DNA of 40,866 nt from CAYRGG01 sp964423745 (GTDB lineage Bacteria > Pseudomonadota > Gammaproteobacteria > Competibacterales > Competibacteraceae), in contig CAYRGG010000040.1 of the NCBI GenBank assembly GCA_964423745.1, forward strand, positions 1 to 40,866, in the 5' to 3' direction. The translations under genes were made by a program, and so were the position numbers. This document shows positions 37,298 through 40,866 of the stretch, in pieces. The notes under the pieces are model-generated. The model was not told the DNA's origin, ran no database searches, and saw nothing but the letters and a program-made list of their open reading frames with translations. Positions within the stretch are counted from its first letter, which is position 1; each line of letters opens with the position of its first letter.

Positions 37298-39934
37298 ATG
37301 AAGAAAAAAACCCATTATTCTTGTCTACCTGCTTTAGCCATAGTGTTGTTGGTCAGTTTTCTGTTCATTGACAGCAAGAATCCAACTGCAGCGATAATCA
37401 CCTCGGCTACTGCCGCCCCCGCCGACGAAAATAGTGCAGTGCCTGCTGCTACTTTTACCCTTGAAGGAATCCTTCAGCCAGCTGCCAGTAATGGGGTGGA
37501 TAGGGATATCAACGACCCCCAAGCACCCTTTCAGTCCAATTCAACACCGGAGTTACCGCAACCTGTTGCTAATCCTGTTTCTTTGGGTGGGTACGCCAAC
37601 ATGCCCGGCACGGGTCCCCCAGGACGTTTGCGCAATACAGGGGATCAAGCAGATTGGTATCGGGTCGACTTGGCGGCAAATCAATGGGCAACACTATACA
37701 TTGCAGCAGACGGTCGCCGTAATGATCTCGATCTGGGGCTTTTTGACATCAATGGCAACCTTATCAATGCATCTCTCGGTCAGGGTCGCTTTGAAGCGGT
37801 GACAGTGAGTGAACCAGACACCTATTTACTATTGGTACAACCGTTTCAAGGGGCTTCTAACTATGTGTTAACGGTGGGTCAACAGACCCTTTCTCCCAGC
37901 AAAGACCTGCAACGACTCAGTGACCCCTTTGTGCCAGGTGAGGTCATCGTAGGTTTTGCGGACACCGCTGCAGCTAGCGCTAAAAATTTAAAAGCTCAAG
38001 CCCAAACCCTAGGATTATCCCTCAAAGCAGGCGGGGAAGTGGGACGTAACGCCTTGCTTGCCTTACCAGCAACCGATCAACGCATGAAAAGCTACCAAAC
38101 CTTAGGCGTTGACCTTGCAGTGGATGCTTGGCGACGTTGGCAAATGGCAGATCCTCTGCGCCGTAAACTCGAAACCTTGCTCATGATAAAAGGGTTGCGG
38201 CAACGGGTCGATGTCATTCACGCGGCGCCAAATTATATACGCCGACCCATGTTGACGCCTGACGATAGACGTTTTCCCCTGCAATGGCATTATCCGCTGC
38301 TGATGCTACCACAAGCTTGGGATATAACAAGTGGCGCAGGCGCCACCGTGGCGGTGCTGGATACGGGAGTATGGCTGAGTCATCCCGACCTGCAAGGACA
38401 GCTACTACCAGGTTATGACTTTATCAGCGATCCCGCCAATGCCGGCGATGGGGACGGTATCGATGCAGATCCTAATGATCCCGGCGACGCAGCCCTTTTT
38501 GGCGTTAGCTCTTTTCACGGTACTCATGTGAGCGGCACCATAGCTGCTGCCACCAATAATACGCTAGGGGTAGCGGGCGTCGCTTTCGGTGCTCAAATTA
38601 TGCCGCTGCGGGTATTGGGAAACCGAGGGGGTACCGACTACGATATTGAACAGGCGGTGCGCTTCGCTGCGGCCCTCCCTAACGACGCAAACATCACACC
38701 ACCACAGCCGGCTGATGTTATCAATCTAAGCCTGGGCGGCCCAGGCTTCTCAGAAGCTTCCCAAAGCGTTTATAGGGCAGCTCGTAATGCGGGAACCATT
38801 ATCATTGCCGCGGCTGGCAATGGCGGCACAGCAACGCCTTTTTATCCTGCCTCCTATGAAGGGGTAATTTCGGTGGGCGCCGTTACTATCGACAAAACCT
38901 TGGCGCCCTATTCCAATACCGGCCCAACCCTGGGTGTGACAGCTCCCGGCGGCAATACCGCTCGGGACATCAACGGCGACGGCAATCCCGATGGTATTCT
39001 AAGCACCGCCGTGTCCGACGCCAATGGCACCATCACTCCAAGTTTTCGATTTTTTCAAGGCACCTCCATGGCGGCCGGACATATGTCTGGCGTAGTGGCT
39101 CTGATGCGAACCGTGAATCCTACGTTAACGCCTCAGGGACTGGACACGTTTTTGGCCAACGGATCGATCACCGAAGATTTGGGCCCCGCGGGTCGCGATA
39201 ATCGATTTGGCCATGGCTTAATCAATGGCTATCGCGCCGTGGTTGCCGCATCCAATGCCGCTGAAACGCCAATCAACCCGGTTCCCATTCTAGCGGTCAA
39301 CCCATCCGCCCTAAGTTTTGGCTCTGTGCGTACAAATTTGTTGCTGACGGTGTCCAACGGCGGTGGTGGTTCGCTTGTTGTAGATAGTCCCACGGAGAAT
39401 TCAGGGGGTTGGTTAACCCTTACGCCGCAAGTAAACGCCAATGGTCTTGGCAGTTATCAAGTAACGGTAAATCGTAACGAACTTCCTGAGGGTGTTTACA
39501 CGGCGACTATCCTGTTCTCTTCTAGCGCTACAACCGCTGAGATTTCGGTCACGATGCAAGTGGTCAACAACGCCACTGGACCCAGCACAGTGGGTCAGCA
39601 ATACGTGCTGCTTATAAAAGCCGGTACCTTGAAAACCCTACAGGAGGCGCCCGCTGTGCGCCAACAAGATGGCAGCTATGCCTATCGTTTTGAAGGCGTG
39701 CCGACAGGCACTTACCGCATTGTGGCTGGAACCGACACTGACAATGACGGTCAAATTTGCGAGTCTACCGAGGCATGTGGCGGTTATTTGACCCTCGATA
39801 ATTTGGTAAATCTCCCAGTCAATAGTAACCGTAACGATCTAGATTTTGTGACTGACTTCTCCGCAAACCTACCTAGTCCGTTGGGGAGCAATACGAATGG
39901 GGGTTACCCACGTCGCCCTGCAAGTGGTCAATAA
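37298..39934 (+). CDS. Exported subtilisin-like serine protease (S8)
   Basis: This 878-residue protein has a signal peptide (about 1-33), a prepeptidase-like beta domain (about 90-190: DWYRVDLAANQWATLYI, NDLDLGLFD, YLLLVQPF), a pro-region with PGEVIVGF, and an S8 catalytic domain (about 325-640). The triad is D355 (VAVLDTGVW), H410 (FHGTHVSGT) and S590 (GTSMAAGHMSG). The usual Pro after GTSMAA is Gly here. The oxyanion Asn is in AAAGNGG. After it come a BACON/Ig-like domain (about 660-755) and a last beta domain with a calcium-binding-like run DTDNDGQ. Such proteases are secreted or act in the periplasm and self-process. The protein ends 18 bases before the next lipoprotein gene. Confidence 0.9.
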   Translation: MKKKTHYSCLPALAIVLLVSFLFIDSKNPTAAIITSATAAPADENSAVPAATFTLEGILQPAASNGVDRDINDPQAPFQSNSTPELPQPVANPVSLGGYANMPGTGPPGRLRNTGDQADWYRVDLAANQWATLYIAADGRRNDLDLGLFDINGNLINASLGQGRFEAVTVSEPDTYLLLVQPFQGASNYVLTVGQQTLSPSKDLQRLSDPFVPGEVIVGFADTAAASAKNLKAQAQTLGLSLKAGGEVGRNALLALPATDQRMKSYQTLGVDLAVDAWRRWQMADPLRRKLETLLMIKGLRQRVDVIHAAPNYIRRPMLTPDDRRFPLQWHYPLLMLPQAWDITSGAGATVAVLDTGVWLSHPDLQGQLLPGYDFISDPANAGDGDGIDADPNDPGDAALFGVSSFHGTHVSGTIAAATNNTLGVAGVAFGAQIMPLRVLGNRGGTDYDIEQAVRFAAALPNDANITPPQPADVINLSLGGPGFSEASQSVYRAARNAGTIIIAAAGNGGTATPFYPASYEGVISVGAVTIDKTLAPYSNTGPTLGVTAPGGNTARDINGDGNPDGILSTAVSDANGTITPSFRFFQGTSMAAGHMSGVVALMRTVNPTLTPQGLDTFLANGSITEDLGPAGRDNRFGHGLINGYRAVVAASNAAETPINPVPILAVNPSALSFGSVRTNLLLTVSNGGGGSLVVDSPTENSGGWLTLTPQVNANGLGSYQVTVNRNELPEGVYTATILFSSSATTAEISVTMQVVNNATGPSTVGQQYVLLIKAGTLKTLQEAPAVRQQDGSYAYRFEGVPTGTYRIVAGTDTDNDGQICESTEACGGYLTLDNLVNLPVNSNRNDLDFVTDFSANLPSPLGSNTNGGYPRRPASGQ

Positions 39935-39952
39935 CACACAGTTAGCCGCGCC

Positions 39953-40804
39953 ATGAAGCCAAGATGGTCAGCACTCCTGCTTATCGCCTGTTGCACAATG
40001 GTAAGTGGTTGTACTGTCAAGTTTTTCTATAACCAATTAGACTGGATGATACCCTGGCATATAGAAGATTACTTGCCTTTCACTGACGAACAACAGGCCA
40101 TTTTAGAGCAACGTATAAATCATCAACTGCGCTGGCACAGAGAAACCCAATTACCTCACTATGCCCTATGGCTGAGGCAATTGCGGGATGATTGGCAAGA
40201 TGGCTTGGATCTCGCAGAACTCGAGAATCATCAAGATTTATTAGAAAAACATTGGAATACACTACTGCAACAGCTTGTTCCCGATTCCGCTGCCCTATTA
40301 GCAACCACCACCGATGAACAAGTTGACGCTTTATTCGAAAGTATGGCGGAAGCCAACCAAGAGTACCGCGAAGAGTATGTGGCTCCCGACTTAAAGACCC
40401 TGCGAGAAAATCGACTTAAACGCCTAGAAAAGTGGCTTAAGCGTTGGACAGGAGAGATAACAGCGGAGCAAGAGGAATTGTTGAGTGACTGCAATGAGGG
40501 TTTGCAATTAGTGGGAGAAGAACGGCTAGCCTATCGTCGGCAGTGGCAGGCTATTTTTCAACGCTTGCTAGCAAGACGTCATGAACCTGATTTCGATGAG
40601 CTTTTATCCCGCTTTATCACTGACCAAACCCACAGCCGTCCAGCCACTTACCAGCGCAAATTCGAGGCTAATCGAACCCTTACTCAAACATGTATTTTGG
40701 CTATAGATGATCTTATGATGGACCGCCAGCGAGATAGTTTGCTCGAGAATATCTCTGAGCTGGCGGATGATTTGGATGAGTTGGCTTATCAGATAGAATC
40801 TTAA
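39953..40804 (+). CDS. DUF6279-family lipoprotein
   Basis: This 283-residue protein has a lipobox MVSGC with C20 as the lipidated residue. It continues TVKFFYNQLDWMIPWHIEDY, the hallmark of the DUF6279 family, followed by an all-helical body rich in Trp, Arg and Glu (HRETQLPHYALWLRQLRDDW, RLKRLEKWLKRWTGEIT, KFEANRTLTQTCILAIDDLM). The family is common in gammaproteobacterial envelopes and has no known activity. It is the last gene of the presumed lipoprotein-protease-lipoprotein unit. The start ATG 39953 has no clear Shine-Dalgarno, so it may depend on coupling with the protease gene. Confidence 0.88.
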   Translation: MKPRWSALLLIACCTMVSGCTVKFFYNQLDWMIPWHIEDYLPFTDEQQAILEQRINHQLRWHRETQLPHYALWLRQLRDDWQDGLDLAELENHQDLLEKHWNTLLQQLVPDSAALLATTTDEQVDALFESMAEANQEYREEYVAPDLKTLRENRLKRLEKWLKRWTGEITAEQEELLSDCNEGLQLVGEERLAYRRQWQAIFQRLLARRHEPDFDELLSRFITDQTHSRPATYQRKFEANRTLTQTCILAIDDLMMDRQRDSLLENISELADDLDELAYQIES

Positions 40805-40866
40805 GCCAAAGTTATACCATTCACATGAATTAAGGCTCCAAGGTAGCCCACTGGCGCGAACACAGG

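Noticed and set aside
1..40866. tRNA, rRNA or CRISPR array
   Set aside because: None recognised on either strand by reading. A covariance-model search would be needed to exclude small RNAs.

Overview
The window looks like a chromosomal segment of a gammaproteobacterium outside the Enterobacterales. The signs are a gammaproteobacterial GyrA, a PheA/TyrA pair, YheS-type ABC-F, Dgt, a phasin, a ParA-like ATPase and a DUF6279 lipoprotein. All calls come from reading the sequence; no database search was run.

Positions 1-19850 are an accessory island. Its centre is a minus-strand operon of three exported proteins. The first (19000-16298) has an alpha-toroid plus carboxypeptidase-regulatory-like repeats. 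The second (16293-12097) has a NIDO domain and a choice-of-anchor-A domain. The third (11994-8947) is a transglutaminase-like protein ending in a conserved motif followed by a hydrophobic variable tail. A small membrane protein (8730-8413) follows. Further downstream on the same strand lies an array of displaced pieces. Several pieces restart at the conserved motif of the third protein (VITHTDAVSVPGWSGAGYI...DPETG...GGxNGG), carry a different hydrophobic tail, and are followed by a small multi-pass membrane protein. Four copies of a 41-bp direct repeat occur in this array; three mark the 5' edge of a motif-tail cassette and cut off the reading frame before it. This is the architecture of a polymorphic toxin locus with orphan tip/immunity cassettes. 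The toxin role is inferred.

Mixed with the array are a PIN/ribbon-helix-helix toxin-antitoxin pair (821-1490), a YhcG/DUF1016 nuclease gene with a stop after its sixth codon (4826-5881), a 185-bp IS200/IS605-like non-autonomous element (3918-4102), an IS6 transposase scrap, phage replication-P-like scraps on both sides of the operon, a HicB-like antitoxin pseudogene (19440-19685) and two copies of an unidentified coding remnant.

Positions 19851-40866 are mostly housekeeping and compact. They hold tyrA, pheA and gyrA (with serC and hisC missing from the usual neighbourhood), a Xer-like recombinase whose catalytic Tyr is Cys, and a phasin with two palindromic operators. Then come a degenerate aspartoacylase-like protein, a host-attachment-family protein, a class III (Firmicutes-type) fructose-bisphosphatase, dgt overlapping yheS, a GNAT/nitrilase fusion, a CoA-binding protein, a ParA-like ATPase, a lipoprotein, an exported subtilase and a DUF6279 lipoprotein.
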